Assembly: GCA_029260345.1 (NCBI GenBank)
Contig: JAJDDK010000008.1
Coordinates: 152,335 to 216,334, forward strand
Direction: 5' to 3'
DNA: 64,000 nt
DNA from: Phycisphaerales bacterium
GTDB taxonomy: Bacteria > Planctomycetota > Phycisphaerae > Phycisphaerales > UBA1924
Of this stretch, positions 51,394-59,451 are shown in pieces. The notes under the pieces were generated by a model. It saw only the letters and a list, made by a program, of their open reading frames with translations, did not search any database and had not been told where the DNA came from. The first letter of the stretch is position 1. Each line of letters opens with the position of its first letter. The position numbers and the translations under genes were made by a program.

Positions 51394-51699
51394 ATGCATA
51401 GCATCAAACACAAGAAGGCGAAAGGAGGATCGAACCGACTTCACGTGCTTTCGGCACGTGGTGAACCGCCTATCCGGTTCGACCGGGTCGAAGTGTATTC
51501 CCCGATGGGGAATGCGTTCACCCTCTGGCCCAAGGGTGAAGTCTGGTACATCGGGACAGCGAACGGTGCAAAGGAGCGTGTGCTGCACATTGAGCGCCGC
51601 TACCAGAAGACCATCGCCCACAACCCGATCAAGTTCGGCATGTTGTCAGGGTCTGCGCTGACAATGACAATCGCCGGACTGTTCCAGTTCATCCTCTAA
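51394..51699 (+). CDS. Small protein of unknown function with C-terminal hydrophobic helix
   Basis: A 101-residue protein with AGGAGTG just upstream of the ATG and a terminator after the stop, so it is probably a genuine single-gene unit. The N-terminal 20 residues are basic (HSIKHKKAKGGSNR). A beta-rich middle contains EVYSPMGNAFTLWPKGEVWY, and the last 20 residues form a hydrophobic segment ending FQFIL, suggesting tail anchoring in the membrane. I do not recognise the family. Confidence 0.6.
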   Translation: MHSIKHKKAKGGSNRLHVLSARGEPPIRFDRVEVYSPMGNAFTLWPKGEVWYIGTANGAKERVLHIERRYQKTIAHNPIKFGMLSGSALTMTIAGLFQFIL

Positions 51700-51707
51700 C
51701 GCATTCA

Positions 51708-51740
51708 GAATGCTTGACCTCGCGGTCAAGCATTCCCTTT
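51708..51740 (+). terminator. Strong terminator hairpin after the small gene
   Basis: Perfect twelve-pair stem GAATGCTTGACC (51708-51719) and GGTCAAGCATTC (51724-51735) with a TCGC loop, followed by CCCTTTCG, nine bases past the stop codon. Confidence 0.7.
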
Positions 51741-52031
51741 CGACGATGCCACACTGGCGCACGACCCGTCAAGGGGCGGGTGCGACGGTCACGGCGTCGT
51801 GAGCGGGTTGTGTTTCGCATCCCGGCCGTGCGTCCCTGAAGGGAGAAGAGGCCGGAACGGGAGTGTGCACCGCGTTGAGCGGGAAAAAGCATGCGACCGT
51901 GAGTAGGTGCCTGCACGTTGAGCGCTCACTAGACCCAGAAGGGCTTGATGTGAGACGCCGGCGGATGATTCATCCGCTACGTGCAGGGAGGCAAGAGAGC
52001 CTTGAGCTCTTTTGTCTTTTTTGCAGGTTCT
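51741..52031. other. Gene-free stretch with hairpins and a plus-strand T-run
   Basis: About 290 bases with no credible frame. A GCGGATG/CATCCGC hairpin with a three-base loop lies near 51960-51980. At its right end AAGAGAGC and GCTCTTTT can pair around CTTGA and are followed by a run of T near 52020, an intrinsic-terminator layout on the plus strand although no plus-strand gene precedes it closely. A small RNA is possible. Confidence 0.4.
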
Positions 52032-55000
52032 CTACGCGTCGTCAAGCGTGTTCTGAGCACCCGACCACGCAGCCAGCTCGTCCACAAGACTCGCGATGTC
52101 CAACCCACGTTGGGTCTGTTTCTCGGTCTGCGCGGCGGTGTCGATGTCCTTGGGCGTCTTCGTGATCTTCGGCTGGCGCGCCACCCTCTCAGGCCAAGGA
52201 ATCGCGCTGAGCCGTGTGTACTCGTTCCAGCTGATCGGCCACGGGCACTGCACGGGGATCGGCATGCCGGCGAACTGCGTGTAGCCGCTGCCTTGAGACA
52301 CTTTGAGAATGAACTCGAGAGGGTGGTCGCTCGAACGAACGATGTCTGTGGTCGTCATTCTTGGCTTGACGGTCGGGGACGTATTCTCGCTGACGACAGT
52401 CCAGTAGTTGCCCTGGAATCCTTTTCCGACCGACGTCGTGTACATCATCTCCTCGCCGCTGGCGAACGACAGGTCCTTGATCACGTTCGGGTCTGTGACG
52501 GAGAAGTACATCTTCACCCGCGTATTCGTCTGAATGGTGGGCCGGAGGTCGGCGCTCTGCGTCTTGAGGTCGCTGAGGCTCTGATTCGCAAGGATTGCGT
52601 GGAGTCCGAAGCTCCGTGCTTGCTCTAGCACGATCTTGAAGTTCTCACCCGCGAGGCGCTGAAACTCGTCGATGAAGAGATACGTATCTCGTTTCTCGCT
52701 CGAATCACGGTCGCGGTCGATGGCGGCCGTCAGCAGGGAGTACAGCGCAAGCTTGCCGATCTCGCGCACGCTCACACTCTCCGTCGCCGCGGGAAGCCAG
52801 AAGTACACGACCTGGCGATTCTCCAGAGCCGTGGGCATGTGGATCGTTTCCGTCTCCGGAAGACGTTTATCGTCCGTCGCCAGGTTCTCGTACATGCTCA
52901 GCGCCGCGAGCGTCGCAACGAGTTCGAACGTCTCGGAGTTGCCTTTGCGCTCCTTGAGGTCTTCGTAGAGTTCCCCAATGCTCGCCGGGGCTGGTTCACG
53001 AGTGAGCGCAGAGAGGAGCTGCTCGCGGGCTTTGCGTGTGTAGTAACTGCGGCCGTATCCCTCGCCGTGCGCGAGCGCCAAGGATTCCATGAGGAGCTCG
53101 CAGAGCTGCATCACGGATCGGTTCTTGGACTGCATCGATCGGAACGGATTGAAATAGTGAGTCGCTCGATTCGGTTCCGGCGTGAAGTACCGGAAGGCGT
53201 AGCGTGGGTCCTTCGGGTCTGTCACACCGTTCCGTTCACGACGACGCTCTGCTTCCTGCTTTGCGAGATTGAAGAGCGCCGGGTCACCCTTGAGGTCGAG
53301 GATGATGATCGGTGGCTGCTCGTCGCGGGCTGGCTCGCCAGATTCATCTGACTTGGAGTCCTGAGAAGGCTCGGGGATCTGCAGCAGTTGGAGCAAGAGC
53401 GGCATGATGCCCAGGCTGGTCTTCCCTGAGCCGGTCTCACCCACGATGTAGCAGTGCTGATTGAGGAGCGACCGGTCGAGAAGCACCGGGAACGACCAGT
53501 AGGGCTCGATGCCCAGGAACATGTGCCCTGCTTCCCGGATCTGCTGATGGTCAGTCAGCGGGTCGTGCGCGACGTGCTCCGAGTGGAGCAGGCGGTCGAC
53601 TCGCCACTGCCACGGAGTGCGTTTGTCATCGATCCACATCGCGGCCGAGTCATCGTTGAGCTTCCGGTCGTACTCTTGTCCTCGAACGATGGCGTCTCTG
53701 TAGGTCGCCAGGAGAACGAGATTGGGCACGATGAGTGCGATCACGAAGGCTGCCGGAAAAGTCCAAGCGAATAGCGGCTGGTTGTTGACGATGCCTGCAG
53801 CCGCCGCGATGACCCATGTGTACGGGCGGTCGCCGATCTCCTTGTCAAGGAACTCCGACGCGACGTCGAGTCGGTACTGCTCTCTGAACTTCGCGTCCTC
53901 GGAGAGAGCTTGGTAGTACTGCTCAAGACGCCAGCGATTGAGCCGCGCGATCCGTTCTTCCTCATCCGGCAGCCGTTCGGCGCTGTCATGGGAGGGACGG
54001 CGAAGCTCGGGCGGCTGGATCGTCGCGCCGGCAGGCGCCGGGGCGGGGAGCTTGGTCCAGTCCACCCCTGGAAACGCGCCGCGCAGCGGCGGATAGCTTG
54101 GCACCGCAAGGGCGATCTGTTCCGCCACGGGGCCGCGGATGAGGTCCGACGGGAAGTAGTAGCGCAGCCCGAATCCGAGCGAGAAGAACAACAGCCCCGC
54201 CATGATTCGGACCTGCCATCGTCGGGTCGTCGGAGAGTCATCCGGCATCCAAACACCTGGGGTCCCCGACGACAGTTCCCCGGAGGCCAAGTAGAGTCCC
54301 AGCAGCTTCGGCGCACCCATGAGCGTGTGCCACTGCCCGGGGGTCCGAAGGCACCACCCGAGGCACAGTGCAACGATGGCGATGATCGCCAACGATGTTG
54401 ACACGAGGGGCACGAACAGAGCGATGAGGATCGCCGCAAAGGGGACCCAGAGCGTCGGCTTGAGGGGGTTGTCTCGAAGTGCTTGGGCGCGCTGCGTGTT
54501 CATCAGGCGAGGGTGAGCGTTGAGCCAGCCCCAGTAGAACTCGGTCAACTTCCGGGCGATCAGAAGGAAGCAACCGATCGAGAGCGCGCCGAGGATTCCG
54601 GTGATGAGCAGACGGTTGTCGACGATGCTGGAGAGCGCATAGCCGAGAATCACGACTGCTGGAGGTCCGAAGAGCGCGATGGCGATGCGCGAAGTTTGCA
54701 ATCGCCCTTTGACAACCACTCGCATCAGCATGGCGAAGCTCAGGCCGGCGGTCCCGATGATCGCCCATGCCGGCGGAAGAAAGCGTGCCAGCGAGAAGCC
54801 CACGAGGACGAGCAGGAGCAGGCCGGAGGGCAGCAGCGTGACGACCGACAGGGCGCGGCCGGCGAGGTCATTGTCCGAGACGCGCTCACGGTGGGCGAGC
54901 GCCATACCTGCCAGCTCGTTTCGAGACGGGAGCCGTGCGGCGTTGACCACGGTCGCGGAGCCCGGTGTGTACTCGATCGGGTGACGGGGCACATGGGTCG

Positions 55001-55061
55001 CGGCGGGCGCGTAGGCGACACACCGTTCGATGTCATTGCGATTTGCTTCGCGCCATTGCAT
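52032..55061 (-). CDS. VirD4/TraG-like type IV coupling ATPase
   Basis: A 1,009-residue membrane ATPase. The N-terminal half has about six to eight hydrophobic helices (for example VVTLLPSGLLLLVLVGFSLA and LLITGILGALSIGCFLLIA). The ATPase domain has Walker A GETGSGKTSLG (Lys547) and Walker B-like motifs IIILDLKGD and TYLFIDEFQRL, with a sensor-like HAILANQSLSDL segment. Such proteins hand DNA and relaxase to a type IV secretion channel. Two winged-helix genes lie directly upstream, one overlapping by 29 bases. It is the main evidence that the element is conjugative or mobilizable. Confidence 0.88.
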   Translation of the reverse strand: MQWREANRNDIERCVAYAPAATHVPRHPIEYTPGSATVVNAARLPSRNELAGMALAHRERVSDNDLAGRALSVVTLLPSGLLLLVLVGFSLARFLPPAWAIIGTAGLSFAMLMRVVVKGRLQTSRIAIALFGPPAVVILGYALSSIVDNRLLITGILGALSIGCFLLIARKLTEFYWGWLNAHPRLMNTQRAQALRDNPLKPTLWVPFAAILIALFVPLVSTSLAIIAIVALCLGWCLRTPGQWHTLMGAPKLLGLYLASGELSSGTPGVWMPDDSPTTRRWQVRIMAGLLFFSLGFGLRYYFPSDLIRGPVAEQIALAVPSYPPLRGAFPGVDWTKLPAPAPAGATIQPPELRRPSHDSAERLPDEEERIARLNRWRLEQYYQALSEDAKFREQYRLDVASEFLDKEIGDRPYTWVIAAAAGIVNNQPLFAWTFPAAFVIALIVPNLVLLATYRDAIVRGQEYDRKLNDDSAAMWIDDKRTPWQWRVDRLLHSEHVAHDPLTDHQQIREAGHMFLGIEPYWSFPVLLDRSLLNQHCYIVGETGSGKTSLGIMPLLLQLLQIPEPSQDSKSDESGEPARDEQPPIIILDLKGDPALFNLAKQEAERRRERNGVTDPKDPRYAFRYFTPEPNRATHYFNPFRSMQSKNRSVMQLCELLMESLALAHGEGYGRSYYTRKAREQLLSALTREPAPASIGELYEDLKERKGNSETFELVATLAALSMYENLATDDKRLPETETIHMPTALENRQVVYFWLPAATESVSVREIGKLALYSLLTAAIDRDRDSSEKRDTYLFIDEFQRLAGENFKIVLEQARSFGLHAILANQSLSDLKTQSADLRPTIQTNTRVKMYFSVTDPNVIKDLSFASGEEMMYTTSVGKGFQGNYWTVVSENTSPTVKPRMTTTDIVRSSDHPLEFILKVSQGSGYTQFAGMPIPVQCPWPISWNEYTRLSAIPWPERVARQPKITKTPKDIDTAAQTEKQTQRGLDIASLVDELAAWSGAQNTLDDA

Positions 55062-55815
55062 GAAGTCGCCTCTCGTTGTCCTTGGTCGCCTGGGCGGCCA
55101 TCGCCGGAAGGTCCTCGATTCCGACAGTCAATGCTACGTATGGGATCACGCCGTGCGACCAGAGCTCGTCGTCGCCCTGTTGTGCCGCGTGCTGGAACCT
55201 CTTGTAGAGCACCTGCTGGTGCCGCTTCGACGTGACGAGCACCTGCACGCCGTACTCCTTCGCGTGCACGGCACGAAGTAGCTCTGGAACTCGGGCCACC
55301 GCGGCCGCGAGTCTGACACAGCGTTTAAGTATCTCGTCCTTGTCGGTCTCGGGTGCGGGCAGGTACATCCGATACAGAGTGCCGCCGCCGGTGGGTCGGC
55401 GAATGGCGCAGTGAATCGCGCGTGGGGGTCGTCTGCCAAGCAACTCGGCGACTCTCTGTGGTTCGACACGTGTCCGTTGGCCTGTCGTCATGCAGCACCA
55501 CCAGAGCACCTGGAGCGACTCGCGGAGCGGGTCCGGGCCGAGCGGGTTCGCCCACGACTTCGGTATAGACGCGTAAGCGGCGCCGGTCGGCGTGAGTTGG
55601 TAGTAGACACGTGGTCCAGCCCAGGTGCCCTTTCGCGATACAAGCCGCTGGTCTCGTATCAGGCGGTTGATGACCTGCTTGCACGCGTTCTCGTTGTGGT
55701 CGAAGTGGACCCGAGCGATCACGCACGCCAAACTCATCCGGTATTGGCCGACGTGCCTGAGGATTCTCAGGTCACGGTCGATCTGCTCCTGCTTAGTCAT
55801 CTGGTGTGCGGGCAT
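55033..55815 (-). CDS. Winged-helix protein of replication-relaxation type
   Basis: A 260-residue protein with an N-terminal winged helix (about 8-85): LRILRHVGQYRMSLACVIAR and CKQVINRLIRDQRLVSRKGT, then YYQLTPTGAAYA. The remainder is a mixed alpha/beta domain with a basic C-terminus. The layout resembles replication-relaxation proteins of Gram-positive plasmids, which pair with the next gene upstream. Its end overlaps the coupling-protein start by 29 bases and its ATG abuts the TAA of the upstream gene, so the three are one operon. Confidence 0.65.
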   Translation of the reverse strand: MPAHQMTKQEQIDRDLRILRHVGQYRMSLACVIARVHFDHNENACKQVINRLIRDQRLVSRKGTWAGPRVYYQLTPTGAAYASIPKSWANPLGPDPLRESLQVLWWCCMTTGQRTRVEPQRVAELLGRRPPRAIHCAIRRPTGGGTLYRMYLPAPETDKDEILKRCVRLAAAVARVPELLRAVHAKEYGVQVLVTSKRHQQVLYKRFQHAAQQGDDELWSHGVIPYVALTVGIEDLPAMAAQATKDNERRLHAMARSKSQ

Positions 55816-56472
55816 TTACCAAAGCTCATACGCGTAGTCACGTTCTTCGCAGAACGCATGGAATCCCTCAAGCTTCCGTGTGCTGTAGGTTCCGACATAC
55901 TCGATCGCTGTCACCCGGGGGCCGGATACGAGCACAGCGTCGGGGAGCTTCTCCGCGGCGGACCGCCTTGCCCGGAGAAGTTCGGGAACGAGCCATTCGC
56001 CCGCCCACTGTGACGCTCGACGCGGTTGGGTGTCTCGCATCAGGAGGTAGACCCCGGCTAACTGAACGTCGTGCGTGGTCTCGGAGGATCGCACCGGCCT
56101 TATCCGAGCCCCTGCGAGGCGAGTCGCCGTGGCCTTCGACGCGGAATACAGACGGGTCAGCCTGGGCTGGCCCTGGCTGCGCCGACGGGCGAACGTGGAG
56201 ACGCGTGTCAGGTCGGGCTGAGGCCGGCCAGGTCGCCAATCGGCGAGCGGGCCGTCGAGCGCGGTCTCGGGTCGGGTGAGGCGCTCCACCATGTCAAGGT
56301 GCCCTGATCTCAGAAGCTGGGACATGCGCCGTAGAGCGAGGGCTCTCGGGTTCTGCGTAGTGGACCACCAGGCGCGGGCAGACTGCTCTGCCGTGATGAC
56401 GCGGACCCGCTCCGCCACCGTCGACAGGATCTCCCGGTCTCGGGCTGTCAGTTCTACGCCGACCGACTCCAT
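55816..56472 (-). CDS. Replication-relaxation family protein
   Basis: A 218-residue protein beginning with a winged helix (TARDREILSTVAERVRVITA and LALRRMSQLLRSGHLDMV). The C-terminal half contains PDAVLVSG followed by TAIEYVGTYSTRKLEGF, a D...ExG pattern of the PD-(D/E)xK-like domain seen in replication-relaxation proteins. The family acts in plasmid replication or transfer initiation. It heads the operon that leads into the coupling protein. A perfect 25-base palindrome lies about 85-110 bases upstream of the start and may be its operator. Confidence 0.72.
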   Translation of the reverse strand: MESVGVELTARDREILSTVAERVRVITAEQSARAWWSTTQNPRALALRRMSQLLRSGHLDMVERLTRPETALDGPLADWRPGRPQPDLTRVSTFARRRSQGQPRLTRLYSASKATATRLAGARIRPVRSSETTHDVQLAGVYLLMRDTQPRRASQWAGEWLVPELLRARRSAAEKLPDAVLVSGPRVTAIEYVGTYSTRKLEGFHAFCEERDYAYELW

Positions 56473-56906
56473 GCCTGCATGGTACCGTGATGCGGCTTGC
56501 CGCCCCCTGACTTGCTCTGGTCTTGCGACATCAGGCGAAGCCGAGAAGAAAAGTCACAACTGCCTGCTCAGCAGGCAGTTGACCATCGCCAAGCTCTCGG
56601 CGGAGCCTGACTTGGTCATGTAGGGCTTGGTTAGACCATCAGTTAGGCTATCGCACCCCCGGCGGGTGCCGCTGAACGCAGGCTGTCGGGTGGTGGTACA
56701 TAGCACATCCCGGTCGCTGCTTTCACCCCATCGACAGCGGGAGGTACCCTCCTCAGGACGGTGTGCGTGGTTGTTGACGAGAGAGCGGGGAATACGGTCG
56801 TTGGAAGGGCAGGGAGCCGAGCGGTGGTCTCACCCCGGCCCCCTGCCAGTAAGCCCCCCCCCGCCGAAGAGGGAGGATGAGGGGGCGTGCCCGCCCCCTC
56901 GGTGTG
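56473..56906. other. Intergenic region with two perfect inverted repeats
   Basis: About 430 bases without a convincing gene. It contains a 25-base palindrome at 56557-56581 (12-base arms, one-base centre) and a GC-rich hairpin at 56879-56900 (GAGGGGGCG with CGCCCCCTC) seven bases past the methyltransferase stop. A run of about ten C lies near 56855. Confidence 0.5.
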
Positions 56907-57638
56907 TCACCCCGGTGAACGGCGGAAGACGACACAGGTCTCATGCAGGATTCGGGGCTCGACGAGCCCGTTGTACCGCTTGGCGTTTGACCGAACGTTG
57001 TGCTGTGCCTTGATGATGACCGTGGAGAGCTCGCCGAGTTCGCCTTCCATCTTCATCACGTCGCGAGCGATGCAGTAGTACCGCCCACGCTTGCGAACGT
57101 CACCGACCAGGACAGCGAGTCTTCCTCCCGGAGCTACTGCTTGGGCGCAGTTGGTCAGGCAGCGGCGGAGCCGAGTGAGGAAGAGCGTGTAGTCCTCCGA
57201 TGTACTCAGGTCCGCTCCGTGGTCGGAGTAACGGACAATGTCCCAGTACGGCGGGTGCACCCAAACCAGGTCGTACTTGCCGGGCAGCTGCTGTTTGAGC
57301 AGATTGAATCCGCTCCGAAGGTCTCCACCCCAGTACGTAACGCCCAGTTTGTACTCCTGGTTCAGCCACTGGACCACGTCTCGCGTCGTGCCGGACCCTT
57401 CCATCGGGTCGGCGGCACTTGTCACCCTGTATCGAAGGATGAGGTCTTTCACGAGCGTGCCGTCACAGTTGCCCCGGAACGCCGCGTCGCCCCAGTTCGG
57501 GTTTCGCCGCGGCTCGGAGACGATGGAAGTCATCGCCATGGCGTCGTAGTACGCTCGCTCGATGGACGCCACTCTTGCCATATGCCGGGCACGATGCCGT
57601 GCCTGTTTCGCATTTGTGCGTGCGTTTCGTGTTCCCAT
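56907..57638 (-). CDS. Orphan DNA N4/N6 methyltransferase
   Basis: A 243-residue DNA methylase of the N4/N6 class. The AdoMet-binding motif is DPMEGSGTTRDV (motif I in the permuted beta-class order) and the catalytic motif IV is HPPYWDIVRYSD in place of the usual (S/D)PPY. The GGRLAVLVGDVRK segment is a further core motif. There is no restriction gene beside it, so it may protect the element from host restriction or control replication. The start at 57638 (MGTRNART) has a GGGAGG some ten bases upstream. Confidence 0.83.
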   Translation of the reverse strand: MGTRNARTNAKQARHRARHMARVASIERAYYDAMAMTSIVSEPRRNPNWGDAAFRGNCDGTLVKDLILRYRVTSAADPMEGSGTTRDVVQWLNQEYKLGVTYWGGDLRSGFNLLKQQLPGKYDLVWVHPPYWDIVRYSDHGADLSTSEDYTLFLTRLRRCLTNCAQAVAPGGRLAVLVGDVRKRGRYYCIARDVMKMEGELGELSTVIIKAQHNVRSNAKRYNGLVEPRILHETCVVFRRSPG

Positions 57639-57643
57639 GCATT

Positions 57644-57958
57644 TCAGGCCTCCCGATCGGGTTGGACGCTGACGGCACTGCGTAGACGACCCATGATGGC
57701 GGCAAGCCATCCGGGTGCGTCTCCGTATCCGCCCTCGGTGAACGGGTTGGTTCGCCGCATCCGGAGCACGGTCTGTGCGTGCGTGAGCAGGCTGATGAAC
57801 TCCCGCAGGAAGTCCTCAGGCATCTCGACGAGCCGTACGCGTCGCTCGTGCTTATCGAACTCGGCGATGCACGCGACGTATCCGAACTGTTCGTGCGTCT
57901 CTGCGGTGATGATGTACGGCCCGAGCTCGGCCTCGAAGAGCATGCGCGGCTCAGTCAT
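57644..57958 (-). CDS. Small mobile-element protein of unknown function
   Basis: A 104-residue protein starting MTEPRMLFEAELGPYIITAE, with GAGGAGG just upstream of the ATG. It appears alpha/beta with an acidic middle and a basic end; no family is recognised. Its start overlaps the end of the DUF2958 gene by eight bases, and it ends six bases before the methyltransferase start, so it belongs to the same operon. Confidence 0.65.
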   Translation of the reverse strand: MTEPRMLFEAELGPYIITAETHEQFGYVACIAEFDKHERRVRLVEMPEDFLREFISLLTHAQTVLRMRRTNPFTEGGYGDAPGWLAAIMGRLRSAVSVQPDREA

Positions 57959-58289
57959 GGTCGACCTCCTCTTGGCTATGAAGCAGGCACACCTCGTCGG
58001 TGCGACCGCGCTTCCCAAGCGGCCGTGGCTCGAAGAAGATGTCTCGCTCGATGCGGAGTCCTCCGGGCCCCTTGATTGACTCCAGCTCCATCAGACTGAA
58101 GTATCCCCATTCTCGCTCGAACCCTTCGACGAGGCCGAAGAGCACGTCCTCACCGTCGAACTCGACGGCGTACCACGTCCAGTTGGTCCACGGCGTGAAG
58201 TACTTCACCTGAGCTACTGCATCCGGCAAGTGCTCGGTCCCGTAGAGCGGCGGGAGATTCCGCCGTAGTTCGTCTGTCATCAGTTGCAT
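57951..58289 (-). CDS. DUF2958 protein, copy 1
   Basis: A 112-residue member of DUF2958, a family common on plasmids and integrative elements. Signature segments are LMTDELRRNLPPLYGTEHLP, then VKYFTPWTNWTWYAVEFDGED, FGLVEGF and GYFSLMELESIKG, ending with the conserved LRIERDIFFEP. Members are thought to be accessory or anti-defence proteins but no role is proven. GGAGGAATGACAC precedes the ATG. A paralogue lies 76 bases upstream. Confidence 0.85.
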   Translation of the reverse strand: MQLMTDELRRNLPPLYGTEHLPDAVAQVKYFTPWTNWTWYAVEFDGEDVLFGLVEGFEREWGYFSLMELESIKGPGGLRIERDIFFEPRPLGKRGRTDEVCLLHSQEEVDHD

Positions 58290-58364
58290 GTGTCATTCCT
58301 CCGTGTTGGAGCCGCCGACGTGCAAACCACCTCGGCGGGTTGTTGGTAGAGATTGCTTGCACGC

Positions 58365-58733
58365 TCACCGCGCATCGCTGCCGTCTGAGGTGTTGTTCCA
58401 GGCCATCCACATCGACTGGAGTCGTCGACGGAGCCATCGACGGACAGACCAAGGCTGAGCCAGGATGACGGGCGAGAGGAACTCGGTTTTCCGCAGCCCA
58501 TCGCCTTCGGGGCCGCGTTCGGATTCGAGCTTGCGGAGGCTGAACGTGCCCCAGCGGTTCGGAAACCCCTCGATGAACCCGTAGAGGGTGTCCTCTCCGT
58601 CGAACTCCGCCACCCACCAGACATGTGGGGTCCATGCTGCGAAGTACTTCGCGTAGGTGTATGCATAGGGCAGCCCTTCGCAGTCGTAGAGCGGTGGGAG
58701 CTTCCGCCGCAGTTCGTCAGTCATCAGGTTCAT
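58365..58733 (-). CDS. DUF2958 protein, diverged copy 2
   Basis: A 122-residue paralogue of the next gene downstream: LMTDELRRKLPPLYDCEGLP, AKYFAAWTPHVWWVAEFDGED, YGFIEGF and GTFSLRKLESERG align with copy 1. The C-terminal 40 residues differ (Arg/Trp-rich). The 45 bases upstream of both genes are nearly the same, including the ribosome-binding site, so gene and leader were duplicated together. It is probably co-transcribed with copy 1. Confidence 0.8.
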   Translation of the reverse strand: MNLMTDELRRKLPPLYDCEGLPYAYTYAKYFAAWTPHVWWVAEFDGEDTLYGFIEGFPNRWGTFSLRKLESERGPEGDGLRKTEFLSPVILAQPWSVRRWLRRRLQSMWMAWNNTSDGSDAR

Positions 58734-58814
58734 GGTGATCCTCCGTGTTGGAGTCGCCGACGTGCAAGCCACTTCGACGGTGTTTCGCTTGAGAGGAAGG
58801 TGGGTCCCCACACA

Positions 58815-58866
58815 GAGAACCTCGACCTGCCCTCTCAAAGAGAGGGCAGGGCAGGTCGAGGTTCTC
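58815..58866. repeat. Long inverted repeat (hairpin)
   Basis: A 17-base arm GAGAACCTCGACCTGCC pairs perfectly with GGCAGGTCGAGGTTCTC; inner bases CTCTC/GAGAG extend the stem with a five-base insertion on the right arm. It lies between the small partition-like gene and the DUF2958 leader, upstream of the latter. Confidence 0.8.
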
Positions 58867-59043
58867 CAGTAATGCGAGCGGCGGTGCGCAGGCGTGGCGG
58901 ATGAGCCGAAGGCAAAGGCCGTGACACCAAGCGGCGCAGCCGCGACTGGCCGCGGCCTTTGGGGTGGCTGGGTGGACGCCGGAGCGCCGTCGCTCTCCGC
59001 AGCCGGCGGGAGGGGGAGCGAAGGCGAGCCCGTGGGTGGTGGT

Positions 59044-59451
59044 CTACATCGTGCGAACGAGCGCCGTGCGCACCATGCCTGCAATCGCGCGTTCGAATCG
59101 CACTCGCTCCGAGTCGAACCGGGGTGCGTTGTTGGGCAGGTAGGTCGCCTCGGCTGATGGACGTTGGAGCGAGAGCTCGGGAATTGCAGGAGCGACGGCG
59201 GTCAAGAGACCACGGACCGCATGGCTCGTCGTCAGGCGAGTTCCCGTCACCGTTCGGAGCACAGTCGTCAGACGTTCGAGGGTTGATTCAGCGATGTCGT
59301 CGAGCACCACTTGTCGTTTGCGATACTTCGATTGCCCGTGCTTCGCTTGCTGCGGTGTGGACGCGGCGGAGTCGTTCGACACGAAAGCAGACGGGTCGAG
59401 GAGTCTCGCGACGGATGCTCGTTCTGTGGTCGCGGCGCGGAGCTTGGCCAT
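59044..59451 (-). CDS. Small basic protein downstream of ParA, possible partition partner
   Basis: A 135-residue protein of unknown family coupled to parA by TGATG. The central part is Lys/Arg-rich with a predicted helical pair (RQVVLDDIAESTLERLTTVL and RLTTSHAVRGLLTAV) that could form a ribbon-helix-helix or HTH-like DNA-binding domain. The terminal region is extended. In many plasmids and integrative elements a small DNA-binding protein follows ParA and binds the centromere, so this role is suggested by position only. Confidence 0.65.
   Translation of the reverse strand: MAKLRAATTERASVARLLDPSAFVSNDSAASTPQQAKHGQSKYRKRQVVLDDIAESTLERLTTVLRTVTGTRLTTSHAVRGLLTAVAPAIPELSLQRPSAEATYLPNNAPRFDSERVRFERAIAGMVRTALVRTM

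Noticed and set aside
51430..51490. tRNA-like fold (hairpin with CACGTGC stem and GGTTCGACC) inside the 51394 gene
   Set aside because: Anticodon and T-arm geometry do not fit a tRNA and the stretch lies in a well-supported coding frame.
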